A stretch of DNA of 64,000 nt from CBDCWO01 sp965223405 (GCA_965223405.1 CBDCWO010000006.1:3968001-4032000), one strand, 5' to 3'; shown: positions 44,268 through 54,806, numbered from the stretch's first letter. The notes: generated by a model from the letters alone, not told the origin. Numbers and translations are program-made.

Positions 44268-45989
44268 ATGTTTAGAATTTTGTGGATATTTTACGGACTG
44301 TCTATCCCTATATTGCTAAGGTCTCAATCTGAAAAACGATTGGCTACACCCTCGCCTCAACAAATCCTGTGGCAGGATATGGAGCAAACCATGTTCATTT
44401 GCCTTGACCCCTGCACCTGGGAAGGATTGGAACAGGATGATCACTCATATCCGATTGAAAAGATTAATCCTTCTAAACTTGATGTGAACCAATGGCTGGA
44501 TGCTGCAGAGGCGTTTGGAGCCAAGATGGTACTATTTGTTGCTAAACATTCAGGTGGATTTTGTTGGTGGCAAACAGAAACAACCGAATACAGCATTAAA
44601 AATACGCCATATCAAAATGGGAAAGGTGACATTCTTAGAGATTTGTCGGATGCCTGTTGGAAAAGAGGTATTAAGTTGGGCGTATATATTTATCCCGGAG
44701 ATTTAACCTGGGGTGCTTATCTAGGGGGGAGTGGTCGTACCAAAGATCCTTCAAAACAAGAGGCTTACAACGAAGTGCTGCGGAGGCAATGGACTGAAGT
44801 GCTTTCCAAATATGGTGATGTAATAGAAATATGGTTTGATGGTAATTATATTATCCCCTTAGAAGATATCAAAGAAAAATATTCTCCCTATTCCAACGCG
44901 CTGGCAGGATCTATGGCGACTTTGCGCTGGGTAGGCAACGAACGCGGATTTGCACCTTACCCGGCGTGGAACAAAGTAAAAGAAGAAGACAGTCGTGTCG
45001 GTGTAGCAACAGCGGCTCATGGAGATCCCGATGGAGATATATGGATGCCCCTGGAAGTAAACACGACGTTGAAGGACCATTACTGGTTTTGGTCCCCTGA
45101 GAATGAAAAACACCTAAAATCATTGGATCATCTTTTGGAATGCTATTATAAATCCGTAGGACGAGGTGGTTTATTTCTTTTAAACTCTGCCCCCGATACT
45201 TCAGGATTAATTCCAGAATCCGATATGAACCTCTACCAGCAGTTGGGTGATGAGATTCGCAATCGTTTTTCAACAAGTATTAAAGAAACTTATGGGAAAG
45301 GTGAAATGGTAATCCTTGATTTGGGAAAATCCATCCAAATTGATCATGTTATTATTATGGAGGACATCGCTTTTGGTGAACGCGTGCGCAAATATGTCGT
45401 AGAAGGATATTCGGAGGGGAAATGGAATATCATAACAAGAGGTATTTCTATAGGTCACAAAAGGATTGAAAAATTCTCCCCAGTTTATGTCGAAAAAATT
45501 AGGTTTAAAAGCCTGGAGCATCCCTTCCCACCGATTATTAAGAAACTTGCTGTTTATTATGTAGGTGACAATAACATATATGACCGGTTGGTAAGTTCAA
45601 AAGATGATTTTGGTAATGATTGGTCGATTGGACAGGAGAAAAGTTATATCGACTTGATTGAGATTGGAGTTGTCAAAAATTATCAGATTAAAAATAGGAG
45701 CGAGGAATTTTCAATTGATTTATCCAAATTTATCGATGCTGCGGGTCAATATGAGCTTTTTATTTCAAAGGGTGAAAAGATCAATCCGAACAAACCTACA
45801 ACCGCTAAGATATTTTTACAGGGCATTGAAACTCCTGGTTTTTGTAAAATTGACCACGTTTATGCCAGAATGGAGTTAATCATCACAGCCGTTCCAACCA
45901 TGAAACCCAACTCAATTAAAGTTGCTTTTCAACTACATGATATAGTTTCAAATGAAAAAGTATATCTAAGGAAAGTTGTGTTTGAGTAG
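44268..45989 (+). CDS. divergent GH29-family enzyme (tandem copy 2) with substituted active-site His
   Basis: 573 aa, paralogue of the preceding gene along its whole length (shared: KEKYSP.SNALAGSMATLRW, TLKDHYWFWSP, LECYYKSVGRGGLFLLN). A signal peptide is present (LWIFYGLSIPILLRSQ). The FIHF motif of copy 1 reads FICLDPCTW here, with Cys45 where GH29 enzymes have the fucose-contacting His. AKHHDG is AKHSGGFCWW. The likely nucleophile Asp191 (EIWFDGNY) is retained. It may have changed specificity, be a binding paralogue, or be a weak enzyme. The C-terminus matches copy 1 (EKVYLRKVVFE). Confidence 0.8.
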   Translation: MFRILWIFYGLSIPILLRSQSEKRLATPSPQQILWQDMEQTMFICLDPCTWEGLEQDDHSYPIEKINPSKLDVNQWLDAAEAFGAKMVLFVAKHSGGFCWWQTETTEYSIKNTPYQNGKGDILRDLSDACWKRGIKLGVYIYPGDLTWGAYLGGSGRTKDPSKQEAYNEVLRRQWTEVLSKYGDVIEIWFDGNYIIPLEDIKEKYSPYSNALAGSMATLRWVGNERGFAPYPAWNKVKEEDSRVGVATAAHGDPDGDIWMPLEVNTTLKDHYWFWSPENEKHLKSLDHLLECYYKSVGRGGLFLLNSAPDTSGLIPESDMNLYQQLGDEIRNRFSTSIKETYGKGEMVILDLGKSIQIDHVIIMEDIAFGERVRKYVVEGYSEGKWNIITRGISIGHKRIEKFSPVYVEKIRFKSLEHPFPPIIKKLAVYYVGDNNIYDRLVSSKDDFGNDWSIGQEKSYIDLIEIGVVKNYQIKNRSEEFSIDLSKFIDAAGQYELFISKGEKINPNKPTTAKIFLQGIETPGFCKIDHVYARMELIITAVPTMKPNSIKVAFQLHDIVSNEKVYLRKVVFE

Positions 45990-46121
45990 TTGTAGTACGT
46001 AAAGGATGGATGTAATGTATGGTATCCTTAAATTTAATGGTCTGAATTTATGATAAGGAATCGACATGATCGGAGTTTACAAGTTGTAAATGATCCAAGC
46101 TGTAGGTGGAGAAAAAAACTA

Positions 46122-49100
46122 ATGGAAATATCCAAAATCCTGATGCGTTTTCCAATCCTTATATTTCTGTTTCTTTATCCAGTCCACATTTTTACCCAGA
46201 ACTTTAAAAGAATTGAAACTCGGTCCGGTTTGAATGCAATGATTGATTGTAATGGAGTTGCTGTTGCCGATTTTGATGGAGATAATTATTTAGACCTTTT
46301 CGTTGTTCTCAGGCAGGATATTGGTTCATTGAAAAGTATAAGACAAGGAAGTCTTTGGAGAAATGAGAACGATGGGACATTTACAAACCTCGAAGGATTG
46401 TCGGCAATAAAAGTTGACCAAGACTATTCAGCGATTCAAATCAATGCCCAGTATGGTGTGACAATGAGTGCCTCATGGGGAGATTACAATAACGATGGGG
46501 CTCCCGATCTGTTGCTGGGGAATGTTTTCAATGTCAGATTATTTCAAAACAACGGAGGTACTTTTACAAATATAACAGCGGAAGCAAGATTACCTATTGA
46601 AAGCACGTGTCACTATGTTGGTGCAACCTGGTGGGATTACAATAATGATGGGCACCTGGATATTTATTTTACGAAATGGTTGAACTGCGGTTCTAATCAG
46701 CTTTTCAAAAATAATGGGGATGGCACTTTTACGGATGTTACCGAAATTTCTGGTATTACCGATCCTAAAGATGAAGATCAATCGTGGATGAGTATTCCGA
46801 TAGATGCCAACAATGATGGACTTTTAGACCTATACGTTACCAATGATTATGCTATTCCCAATAGATTGTACTTAAATAGCAAAGAGGGATTGTTTAGTGA
46901 GGTTGCATCAGATTTTGGGTTGGAAGATGAAGATACTGATGGAATGGGGATAACTACAGGAGACTACAACAACGATGGAAAATTTGATCTATACATAACC
47001 AATATCAACAAAAGTTCGCAGTTTGAAAATAATGGGAATAATATGTTTGCCAATCGTGCAACTGAACTCGGGACGGAAAATTCCGGATGGGCCTGGGGAA
47101 CCCAGTTCGCTGATTTCGACAATGATGGTGATGAAGACCTGATGATTGTGAATGGTTTTGGTTCTGAAACAGAGAATTTTTATTACAAAAACTTATTAAA
47201 AGAGGGGTCAAGTCAATTTAAAAATATTACTTCTGAAGTAGGGCTTGATCATAAATCCAACGCAAATGGATTAGCGGTTTTTGACTATGACAGCGACGGT
47301 GATCTTGACATGGTTGTTTCCCAAACCATGAAACCACTAATATTTTATGAAAACCTTGTCATTGATGGAAAAACAGATGGAGAGCATAACTGGCTGAGAA
47401 TAAAGCCAGTTGGTACAACCTCAAACCATAATGCAGTTGGGGCTGTTATGGAATTGGCTACTGAAGAAGGGAGTCAGTTTCGTTTTCACCATGGAGCGAA
47501 TTTTTTGGCCCAAAATATACCATTTGTGCATTTTGGACTGGGCGCAAGCAATAAAATTGAATCCCTAAAGATCAAATGGCCTTCAGGATTGGAGGAAGTG
47601 CACATGGATGTACCTATAAATAAGTCTATTTCAGTAACTGAAGGTGGAAATCTTTCAATATTAAACTTGAGTTCTGCAAAAGTTTATGGGTGTACAGATC
47701 CTGAGTCATGTACCTATAATCCGGATGCTACCGTTGATGATGGATCGTGTAGTTATCTTGATATTTATCAAATTACCGGCAAAAAAGTTTCGAGTTTCCA
47801 ACGGCAGGAGATTTATTCGTACCCAATTAATAGTGGAAGTGGATATACATGGACTGTAGTTGGGGGAGAAATTATCGAGGGCCAAGGGTCTGGATCAATT
47901 ACGGTCAAATGGAACAACGAATCCAGTGGAAAGATTTCGGTTAGAGAATTTAACCAATGCTATAGCGAATCTGTCGATCTGGATATTATTATTACCCCGA
48001 CATCAGAAAAAAGTGAGTTCTCGATAGCTAGATTATGGAATGAAGCCCTTTTGGAGGCGATCCGTAAAGATTATGCAAGACCTACTGTGCATGCAAGAAA
48101 CCTTTTTCATACCGGTATTGCGATGTATGATTCATGGGCAGTTTTTCATCCCACTCATTCAACCTACCTACTGGGTATGCAACTACATCAATACAAAAAT
48201 GTTTTTGAAGGATTCAAATCTAATATTGATATTGAAGATGCAATACCGATGGCCCTTAGTTATTCTGTTTATCGCTTATTATCACATCGTTTTTCAGAAT
48301 CACCCCATGCGGATGCAACATTAGAATATTTTGATGTCTTGATGGATGAGCTCGGATATGATAAAGATTTTACCTCTACGGATTATACCGCTGGTGATCC
48401 CGCTGCTCTCGGTAATTTCATTGCCGAGACTATTATTACCTATGGAAAGCAGGATGGATCAAGAGAAGATTACAAATACGATAATGCTTATTACAAATCG
48501 GTAAATCCGGCTTTGGCCCCAGCACTCCCCGGTAATACTTCAATTCAGAATCCAAATCGTTGGCAACCATTGCGTTTAGACATATTTATCGATCAATCTG
48601 GAAATCCAGTTTCTGGGACTATACCTGAATTTCTAAGTCCGGAATGGGGTAATGTTTCCACCTTTTCATTAGGACAAAATGATTATATGGTAAAATCTCG
48701 TAACGATAATTCCTATAGAATTTACTACGATCCTGGCTCACCTCCATTTATTGATACATTAAATCCTACTTCTATATCGGATCTTTATAAATGGAACTTT
48801 GCTATGGTATTGGTTTGGAGCGCCCATTTAACACCATATGATGATATTCTTTGGGATATCTCACCTCAGAGTATTGGAAACATTGACTATGACAAACTAC
48901 CTAAATACCTATTGGGACATAAGAATTTTTATAAATTTTTTGAAGGGGGAGATATTGGATTAGGTAGATCTGTGAATCCAGTTACAGGGATGCCGTATGA
49001 GGCCCAATTGGTGCCACGCGGAGATTACACTAGGATATTGGCAGAGTTTTGGGCAGATGGACCTGATTCTGAAACCCCTCCTGGTCATTGGTTTGTTTTG

Positions 49101-50132
49101 CTGAATTATGTTAATGACCATCCCTTATTGGTGAAAAAGCTAGAGGGAAAAGGTGAGGTGTTAGACGATTTGGAATGGGATGTAAAGACATATTTTATTC
49201 TGGGTGGCATCATGCACGATGCTGCTGTTGCGGCCTGGTCAATTAAAGGATGGTATGATTATATCAGGCCTATCTCAGCCCTCCGATATATGGCTCAGAA
49301 GGGACAATGTACGGATGAATCTATGCCTAATTATGATGTAGCAGGTATCCCACTTATTGAGGGTTATATCGAAGTAGTGAAAGAAGGAGACGAGTTGGCA
49401 AGAGGCAATGTAGATAACATTGGAAAAATTAAGTTTTATTCTTGGAAAGGGCATAGTTTTATAAACAATATCAATACCGACGAGGCAGGTGTGGGATGGA
49501 TTTTGGCTGAAAATTGGTGGCCATATCAACGACCTTCTTTTGTGACACCTCCATTTGCTGGATATGTTTCCGGGCATTCAACTTTTTCCAGAGCAGCTGC
49601 CGAAGCAATGACTTTAATTACAGGAGATGAATATTTCCCGGGAGGGATCGGTACGTTTTTAGCAAAAAAAGATGAATTTCTCGTCTTTGAAAATGGCCCC
49701 AGCCAGGATGTAACTTTACAATGGGCTACCTACAGAGATGCTTCCGATCAATGCAGCTTATCCAGAATCTGGGGAGGTATTCATCCGCCAGCAGATGATA
49801 TTCCTGGACGATTGATAGGAGAAGCGATCGGGATTCAGGGTTTTAATTATGCACTGGAATATTTTAAAGGAGGAAAAATTCATCCTGAATATTCAGAGAG
49901 AGAAACATTGGCATTCCCAAATCCGGTTAACTCTGGAGGTAGCTTCATAGCAACCAATATTTTACCTGAGGAAGAATTTGAATTTTTTGACCTAACTGGA
50001 AAAATGATTTCAATATCTAAATTCAAATACCTTTCCAATATTAAATCAATTGAGATTCAGTTACCCCCAATAAGTTCTGGTATATATTTTCTTAAAACTA
50101 AAACTAAAAGCTTGAAAATTATAGTATTGTAA
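46122..50132 (+). CDS. giant FG-GAP / ASPIC / vanadium-haloperoxidase-like protein with T9SS sorting domain
   Basis: 1336 aa from the ATG at 46122 (GGAG upstream, signal peptide ILMRFPILIFLFLYPVHIFT). The frame is open from 46050. Domains: seven FG-GAP/VCBS calcium loops of type DYNNDGxxD (about 40-430); an ASPIC/UnbV region (GAVMELATEEGSQF, LKIKWPSGLEEVHM); a cysteine motif YGCTDPESCTYNPDA...DDGSCSY; a PKD-like segment; then a PAP2/vanadium-dependent haloperoxidase domain (about 630-1255). Its vanadate-site pattern is complete: Lys1042-x6-Arg1049, SGHS with His1152, and Arg1215-x5-His1221 (SRIWGGIHPPADDIPG). A T9SS type A C-terminal domain starts near FPNPVNSGG (about 1265). It should be exported to the surface. 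The role in this locus is unknown. Confidence 0.87.
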   Translation: MEISKILMRFPILIFLFLYPVHIFTQNFKRIETRSGLNAMIDCNGVAVADFDGDNYLDLFVVLRQDIGSLKSIRQGSLWRNENDGTFTNLEGLSAIKVDQDYSAIQINAQYGVTMSASWGDYNNDGAPDLLLGNVFNVRLFQNNGGTFTNITAEARLPIESTCHYVGATWWDYNNDGHLDIYFTKWLNCGSNQLFKNNGDGTFTDVTEISGITDPKDEDQSWMSIPIDANNDGLLDLYVTNDYAIPNRLYLNSKEGLFSEVASDFGLEDEDTDGMGITTGDYNNDGKFDLYITNINKSSQFENNGNNMFANRATELGTENSGWAWGTQFADFDNDGDEDLMIVNGFGSETENFYYKNLLKEGSSQFKNITSEVGLDHKSNANGLAVFDYDSDGDLDMVVSQTMKPLIFYENLVIDGKTDGEHNWLRIKPVGTTSNHNAVGAVMELATEEGSQFRFHHGANFLAQNIPFVHFGLGASNKIESLKIKWPSGLEEVHMDVPINKSISVTEGGNLSILNLSSAKVYGCTDPESCTYNPDATVDDGSCSYLDIYQITGKKVSSFQRQEIYSYPINSGSGYTWTVVGGEIIEGQGSGSITVKWNNESSGKISVREFNQCYSESVDLDIIITPTSEKSEFSIARLWNEALLEAIRKDYARPTVHARNLFHTGIAMYDSWAVFHPTHSTYLLGMQLHQYKNVFEGFKSNIDIEDAIPMALSYSVYRLLSHRFSESPHADATLEYFDVLMDELGYDKDFTSTDYTAGDPAALGNFIAETIITYGKQDGSREDYKYDNAYYKSVNPALAPALPGNTSIQNPNRWQPLRLDIFIDQSGNPVSGTIPEFLSPEWGNVSTFSLGQNDYMVKSRNDNSYRIYYDPGSPPFIDTLNPTSISDLYKWNFAMVLVWSAHLTPYDDILWDISPQSIGNIDYDKLPKYLLGHKNFYKFFEGGDIGLGRSVNPVTGMPYEAQLVPRGDYTRILAEFWADGPDSETPPGHWFVLLNYVNDHPLLVKKLEGKGEVLDDLEWDVKTYFILGGIMHDAAVAAWSIKGWYDYIRPISALRYMAQKGQCTDESMPNYDVAGIPLIEGYIEVVKEGDELARGNVDNIGKIKFYSWKGHSFINNINTDEAGVGWILAENWWPYQRPSFVTPPFAGYVSGHSTFSRAAAEAMTLITGDEYFPGGIGTFLAKKDEFLVFENGPSQDVTLQWATYRDASDQCSLSRIWGGIHPPADDIPGRLIGEAIGIQGFNYALEYFKGGKIHPEYSERETLAFPNPVNSGGSFIATNILPEEEFEFFDLTGKMISISKFKYLSNIKSIEIQLPPISSGIYFLKTKTKSLKIIVL

Positions 50133-50199
50133 ATATTATTGAATATGCGCAAACGGTGGCGACATTCTAGAAATCGAAAGAGCGCAAAAAGCACTTATA

Positions 50200-51810
50200 A
50201 TGAAATTCATGGATCGCAGAAATTTTACCGGCACTTGCTTAATTATTTTTCTTTTCACCGCTTGCAAACAGGATTCATATTTGTCTGTTTCGATTCCGGA
50301 AATTATTCCTCAACCTGTAGAAATAAATCAATTATCAGGAGTATTTCTTTTAAATGAAAAAACAAAAATTATCTGTTCAGAAGCATTACACTCCAAGGCA
50401 GATTATCTGGCAGGGTTATTAAAATCCATCATCGGGCTTGAACCGGAAATTTACGAATCAGGTAGGAATCGCAATATTATTGAGCTAACTGTGGATACAA
50501 GTTTAAACAGCCTAAATCAAGAAGGATACAATCTTGATATTCAAAGTAAAAGAATTCTTATTACAGCACCATCTGAAGCTGGACTGTTTTATGGGTTACA
50601 ATCCTTTAGACAATTATTATTGACCGGATCGAAAATTGAAAATTCGATGGCGATCAAAGGCATATCAATTCGGGATGAGCCCCATTTCAAGTGGCGAGGT
50701 TTAATGCTCGATTGCAGCCGTACATTCTGGAGTAAAGAGTATATTAAGAAAACGATTAGGCGGCTTGCACTTTATAAAATGAATATCCTGCATCTGCACC
50801 TAACTGACGATCAAGGCTGGAGGATTGAAATAGAAAAATACCCTGAGCTAACCCGAAAGGGCGCAAGGTTTCCGGATAAATGGGAAGAACCGGAAGAAAG
50901 ACAAGGATTCTATAGTAAGGATGATATCTTGGAGATTGTTGAATTAGCAAAAGACCACCATATAAGCATTATCCCTGAAATTGAAATGCCAGGTCACACA
51001 CTATCCGTATTGACCTGTTATCCCGAATTATCTTGCACGGATGGGCCATTCGAAATACACCCTTATTTAAAAGGCCCTGGTATACATAAGGATATTTTTT
51101 GTGCTGGAAATGAAAAAACTTTTGAATTCCTTGAAAATGTTTTGACAGAGATATTTGAATTGTTTCCTTCGGAATACATCCATATTGGTGGAGACGAAGC
51201 GCCAAAAGCAAGGTGGGAAACCTGCAAAAAGTGTCAGAATAGGATAAAAGAAGAAAAATTGGCTGACGAACAGGAACTGCAGAGCTGGTTTATTAAACGA
51301 ATAGAAAGGTTTGCGAACGGGTATGGTAAAAAAATCATTGGGTGGGACGAAATAATGGAAGGAGGACTTAGCAAAACGGCAACCGTCATGTATTGGAGGG
51401 GTTGGAAGAAAGATGTTCCAGATAAGATCATCGCGAATAATAACAACATTATTATGAGTCCTACCTCTCATTGCTATTTCGATTATTCATATGAAGCAAT
51501 TTCTACTATGAAGGCCTACGAATACGATCCAGCTCCTAAAGGCAAATATCCAGGAAAAATGAAAAATATCTTTGGTGTACAGGCCAATTTTTGGTCACAT
51601 ATCGACCGTAATGAACAGGGAGTTGATAGACAACTATTTCCAAGGTTATTATCTATCTCAGAGATTGCGTGGACCCCAAAAGAAAAACAAGACAGTTTGT
51701 TTTTTAAAAGAAAAATCAATAAACATCTGTCCATACTTGACACCTTGAATGTAAAATACCACCCTGATACAAGTATTCTTATAAAACAAAATGCTAGTGG
51801 GAGTTATTGA
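50200..51810 (+). CDS. GH20 beta-N-acetylhexosaminidase lipoprotein
   Basis: 536 aa. The lipoprotein signal ends in IIFLFTAC. An N-terminal GH20b-like domain (IPEIIPQPVEINQLSGVF, GLFYGLQSFRQLLL) precedes the barrel with LHLHLTDDQGWRIEIEKYPE, IIPEIEMPGHTLSVLTCYPE and IHIGGDEAPKARWE; the catalytic pair is Asp332-Glu333. Unlike the GH20 at 3808 it lacks C-terminal modules and is of minimal length. It lies 67 bases after the haloperoxidase gene and 50 before the GH2 gene. It should remove terminal beta-GlcNAc or beta-GalNAc in the periplasm or at the membrane. Confidence 0.93.
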   Translation: MKFMDRRNFTGTCLIIFLFTACKQDSYLSVSIPEIIPQPVEINQLSGVFLLNEKTKIICSEALHSKADYLAGLLKSIIGLEPEIYESGRNRNIIELTVDTSLNSLNQEGYNLDIQSKRILITAPSEAGLFYGLQSFRQLLLTGSKIENSMAIKGISIRDEPHFKWRGLMLDCSRTFWSKEYIKKTIRRLALYKMNILHLHLTDDQGWRIEIEKYPELTRKGARFPDKWEEPEERQGFYSKDDILEIVELAKDHHISIIPEIEMPGHTLSVLTCYPELSCTDGPFEIHPYLKGPGIHKDIFCAGNEKTFEFLENVLTEIFELFPSEYIHIGGDEAPKARWETCKKCQNRIKEEKLADEQELQSWFIKRIERFANGYGKKIIGWDEIMEGGLSKTATVMYWRGWKKDVPDKIIANNNNIIMSPTSHCYFDYSYEAISTMKAYEYDPAPKGKYPGKMKNIFGVQANFWSHIDRNEQGVDRQLFPRLLSISEIAWTPKEKQDSLFFKRKINKHLSILDTLNVKYHPDTSILIKQNASGSY

Positions 51811-51860
51811 AGAAAACTGTCGTAGTAACAAATTCGCTATATCAATAGATCATTGAGTTT

Positions 51861-54785
51861 ATGGTTAATATTAAGTATTTTATCCTTTTTGTATTATTAA
51901 TTGACCAAGCATTTGCTTTTGGACAAATTAATCAGGTTCCTGATAAAATAAACGAAGACCATCGAACCCGTATAAGTTTAAACGGAACTTGGAATTTTTC
52001 AGATGATAATCTCAATAAATCATTTGACAAGAAAATAATTGTTCCGGGGGAATGGGAAATGCAAGGCTATAAAGTTGATGCCGGTTTTGGGGCAGTTTAT
52101 CAGAGGTCGTTCTCTACGCCAGATCTATGGCAGGGAAACCAAATCTTTTTGAGATGCGACGGTATCTATAGTTTTTGCGAAATTGTTATCAATGGTCAGA
52201 AAATTGGGTCACACCTTGGAGGTATGACTGCCTTTGAGTTTGACGTATCCAAATTTGTCAGAAGGGGCCAGGAGAATGAAATTCTAATAAAAGTCATATC
52301 AGAAACACTTGCAGACACCTTATTAAGTGGAAATCAGTATGCTTCACACTCATTGGGGGGGATTACACGTAAGCTATATCTATATGCCAAGCCGAAAGTT
52401 TATATGGGTGATCTGGTTGTTAAAACGTCCTTTGACAATGAGTTTAAAAACGCAAAACTTGAAGTAGATTGCCAAATAATTAATTCTTCTATTGAAAGCG
52501 AAAAAGTATCTATCGATTATATGTTGGTAGACCAAAATGGAGAATCTATAAATCTTGATAAATCTACTATAGACGAGAATGTTGTTGAGGAAAGCTCGAA
52601 GTGGATTAAGACCATTTTTGAAATTATTTCTCCTGAAAAATGGAACCCTGAATCCCCAAACCTGTACTCACTTTTGATCAATGTATCTTCTCGGAACGGG
52701 GATGAGACGATTGAGAAGAAAATCGGATTTAGAAGTGTTGAAGTTGTTGCTAACCATGTGTTTTTAAACGGGAAACCCATCAGACTTAAGGGTGTAAACC
52801 ATCATGAGGTACATCCGTTTCTGGGAAGGAGTCTCAACCTGGAGCTTTGGAAAAAGGATGTCGAATTGTACAAAGGAGCAAACATAAATTATCTTAGGAC
52901 ATCTCATTATCCTTCGACCGAAGAGTTTGTTGCATTTTGTGATAGTATAGGTATTATCGTAGAGATGGAAGCACCATTTTGCTGGGTTGGGCATGGTGCA
53001 AATGCTAAATGGAAAGAACCGGGAGCAAATCCTCACAATCCTGAATTCTACAACCTTCTTAAGAAATCAATTACCGAAGTAGTTGGTTTGTTTAAAAATA
53101 ATCCCTCAGTATTAATCTGGTCGTTGGCCAATGAATCTTTCTGGGGCCCAAACTGGGAAAAGGCTTATGGCTATGTTAAGCGCATTGATCCTACTCGCCT
53201 GATAACTTTTCATGATCAGGCTTTTGGAGATTTCAACAATGAAGGAAGTAGTATTATGCCTATTGCCAATTTTCACTACCCAGGATTTTTTACCAATGTA
53301 AAATTACAATTCCAAAGACCACTGATATTTGGAGAATACTGCCATCTGAATACTTATAATCGTAGTGAAATTGCAGCGGATCCAGGAGTTAGGGACTCCT
53401 GGGGCAGGGTGCTTAAATCCATGTGGGAAAACATGTATTCTACTTATGGAAGTCTGGGAGGCGCTATTTGGTCTGGGATAGATGATGTTTTCCACATGCC
53501 TGATGGGCGACTGGTAGGGTATGGAGAATGGGGCCCCATCGATGCCTGGAGAAGAGTCAAGCCTGAGTATTATCATGTGAAGAAAGTCTACTCCCCGGTA
53601 AAGATCATGAATACAAATGTTCCTTATTCCGCAGGGATGAATTTCGTCCGATTACTAGTTGAGAATCGATTTGATTTTACCGATCTTTCGGAATGTGACT
53701 TTTTATGGGAAATTAATGGTGCAAAAGGAATCGCTGAATTGAAATTAGAACCGAGAAGTGTAGGATATGTAGACATTCTATTTGAGTGTCCAGTAAATAG
53801 GGGAGATCATTTAAAAGTAAAAGTTGAAAGAAATAGCAAATTGATTGATGAATATTTGATCTCAATAGGAGAGAAAAAACGAACCAATATCCAAATTGAC
53901 GTGTACGACAAGGATGAAATAGATGTAGAGGAAAGTATTGATAAAATCATTCTAAAAACAGAGAATTCCAGCTATGAATTCAACAAAATTTTGGGATGTA
54001 TTGCCAAAATTGTACGCAATGAAGTTGAAATATTATTCGATGGATCAGACTTTATGATCTTGCCACTTTCTACTCAGGAAATTTTACCGGAGAATGAATT
54101 AAACATTGAACCATTAAACAATACCTGTCACCTTCGAAATGTAGAGATAGTAGAAGTTGATCGATCAACAGATACGATGAAGGTTTCGGTCGGGATTAGT
54201 TATGAAGAGGGAATGCTTGAAGTAGATTATTATGTGCTCAATACTGGAGAACTGGCTCTTGTTTATAGGTTTATCTCTAATATTGAAATAAATCCGCGCC
54301 AGTGGGGCATGACCTTTTTTCTGGACAAGAAATTTTCCAATTTATATTGGGAAAGAAAAGGCCTGTGGTCCGTGTATCCATCATATCATATTGGACGTAA
54401 TGTTGGCCAGGCAAAGGCATTTAATCCCAAAGTAGAGCCCGGATACTCATTTAATAAAGCTCCTGCTCATGATTGGAAATTTGATACAACACCTATGGGA
54501 ACAAATGATTTTAGATCAACAAAGGAAAATATCTATTTCGCCGGATTAACCAATGAAATGGGAGTAGGAGTAAACGTTAGATCTGACGCCACACATGCAT
54601 TCCGTAGTTTTGTTGATAGTGGAAAAGTTGGTTTTCTAGTAGCTCAATTTTCGACTGGTGGTGGAGACGTGCTGGTAAGCCCTTTGTTTGAAGATGAACA
54701 TCAACCAGTAAAAAAAGGAGATGTTTTAAAAGGTACAGTAATCCTGGGAACAATTAACAAAAGTTTGATCATTAACCAGAATTAA
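51861..54785 (+). CDS. GH2 beta-galactosidase-like enzyme (LacZ architecture)
   Basis: 974 aa with a signal peptide (FILFVLLIDQAFAFGQ). The five-domain LacZ plan is visible: sandwich domain (TRISLNGTWNFSDDN, VPGEWEMQGYKVDAGFGAVY), Ig-like domains, barrel (RLKGVNHHEVHPFLG, INYLRTSHYPSTEEFVAFCD) with the acid/base Glu425 in SLANESFWG and the nucleophile Glu492 in IFGEYCH, and a C-terminal beta-galactosidase small-chain-like domain (FDTTPMGTNDFRSTKENIYF). It differs from the GH2 at 16634 in having no chitobiase-C or tail module. It probably removes beta-galactose; this is an inference from architecture. Confidence 0.88.
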   Translation: MVNIKYFILFVLLIDQAFAFGQINQVPDKINEDHRTRISLNGTWNFSDDNLNKSFDKKIIVPGEWEMQGYKVDAGFGAVYQRSFSTPDLWQGNQIFLRCDGIYSFCEIVINGQKIGSHLGGMTAFEFDVSKFVRRGQENEILIKVISETLADTLLSGNQYASHSLGGITRKLYLYAKPKVYMGDLVVKTSFDNEFKNAKLEVDCQIINSSIESEKVSIDYMLVDQNGESINLDKSTIDENVVEESSKWIKTIFEIISPEKWNPESPNLYSLLINVSSRNGDETIEKKIGFRSVEVVANHVFLNGKPIRLKGVNHHEVHPFLGRSLNLELWKKDVELYKGANINYLRTSHYPSTEEFVAFCDSIGIIVEMEAPFCWVGHGANAKWKEPGANPHNPEFYNLLKKSITEVVGLFKNNPSVLIWSLANESFWGPNWEKAYGYVKRIDPTRLITFHDQAFGDFNNEGSSIMPIANFHYPGFFTNVKLQFQRPLIFGEYCHLNTYNRSEIAADPGVRDSWGRVLKSMWENMYSTYGSLGGAIWSGIDDVFHMPDGRLVGYGEWGPIDAWRRVKPEYYHVKKVYSPVKIMNTNVPYSAGMNFVRLLVENRFDFTDLSECDFLWEINGAKGIAELKLEPRSVGYVDILFECPVNRGDHLKVKVERNSKLIDEYLISIGEKKRTNIQIDVYDKDEIDVEESIDKIILKTENSSYEFNKILGCIAKIVRNEVEILFDGSDFMILPLSTQEILPENELNIEPLNNTCHLRNVEIVEVDRSTDTMKVSVGISYEEGMLEVDYYVLNTGELALVYRFISNIEINPRQWGMTFFLDKKFSNLYWERKGLWSVYPSYHIGRNVGQAKAFNPKVEPGYSFNKAPAHDWKFDTTPMGTNDFRSTKENIYFAGLTNEMGVGVNVRSDATHAFRSFVDSGKVGFLVAQFSTGGGDVLVSPLFEDEHQPVKKGDVLKGTVILGTINKSLIINQN

Positions 54786-54806
54786 GCAGTTTTAGAAATA
54801 ATCAGG

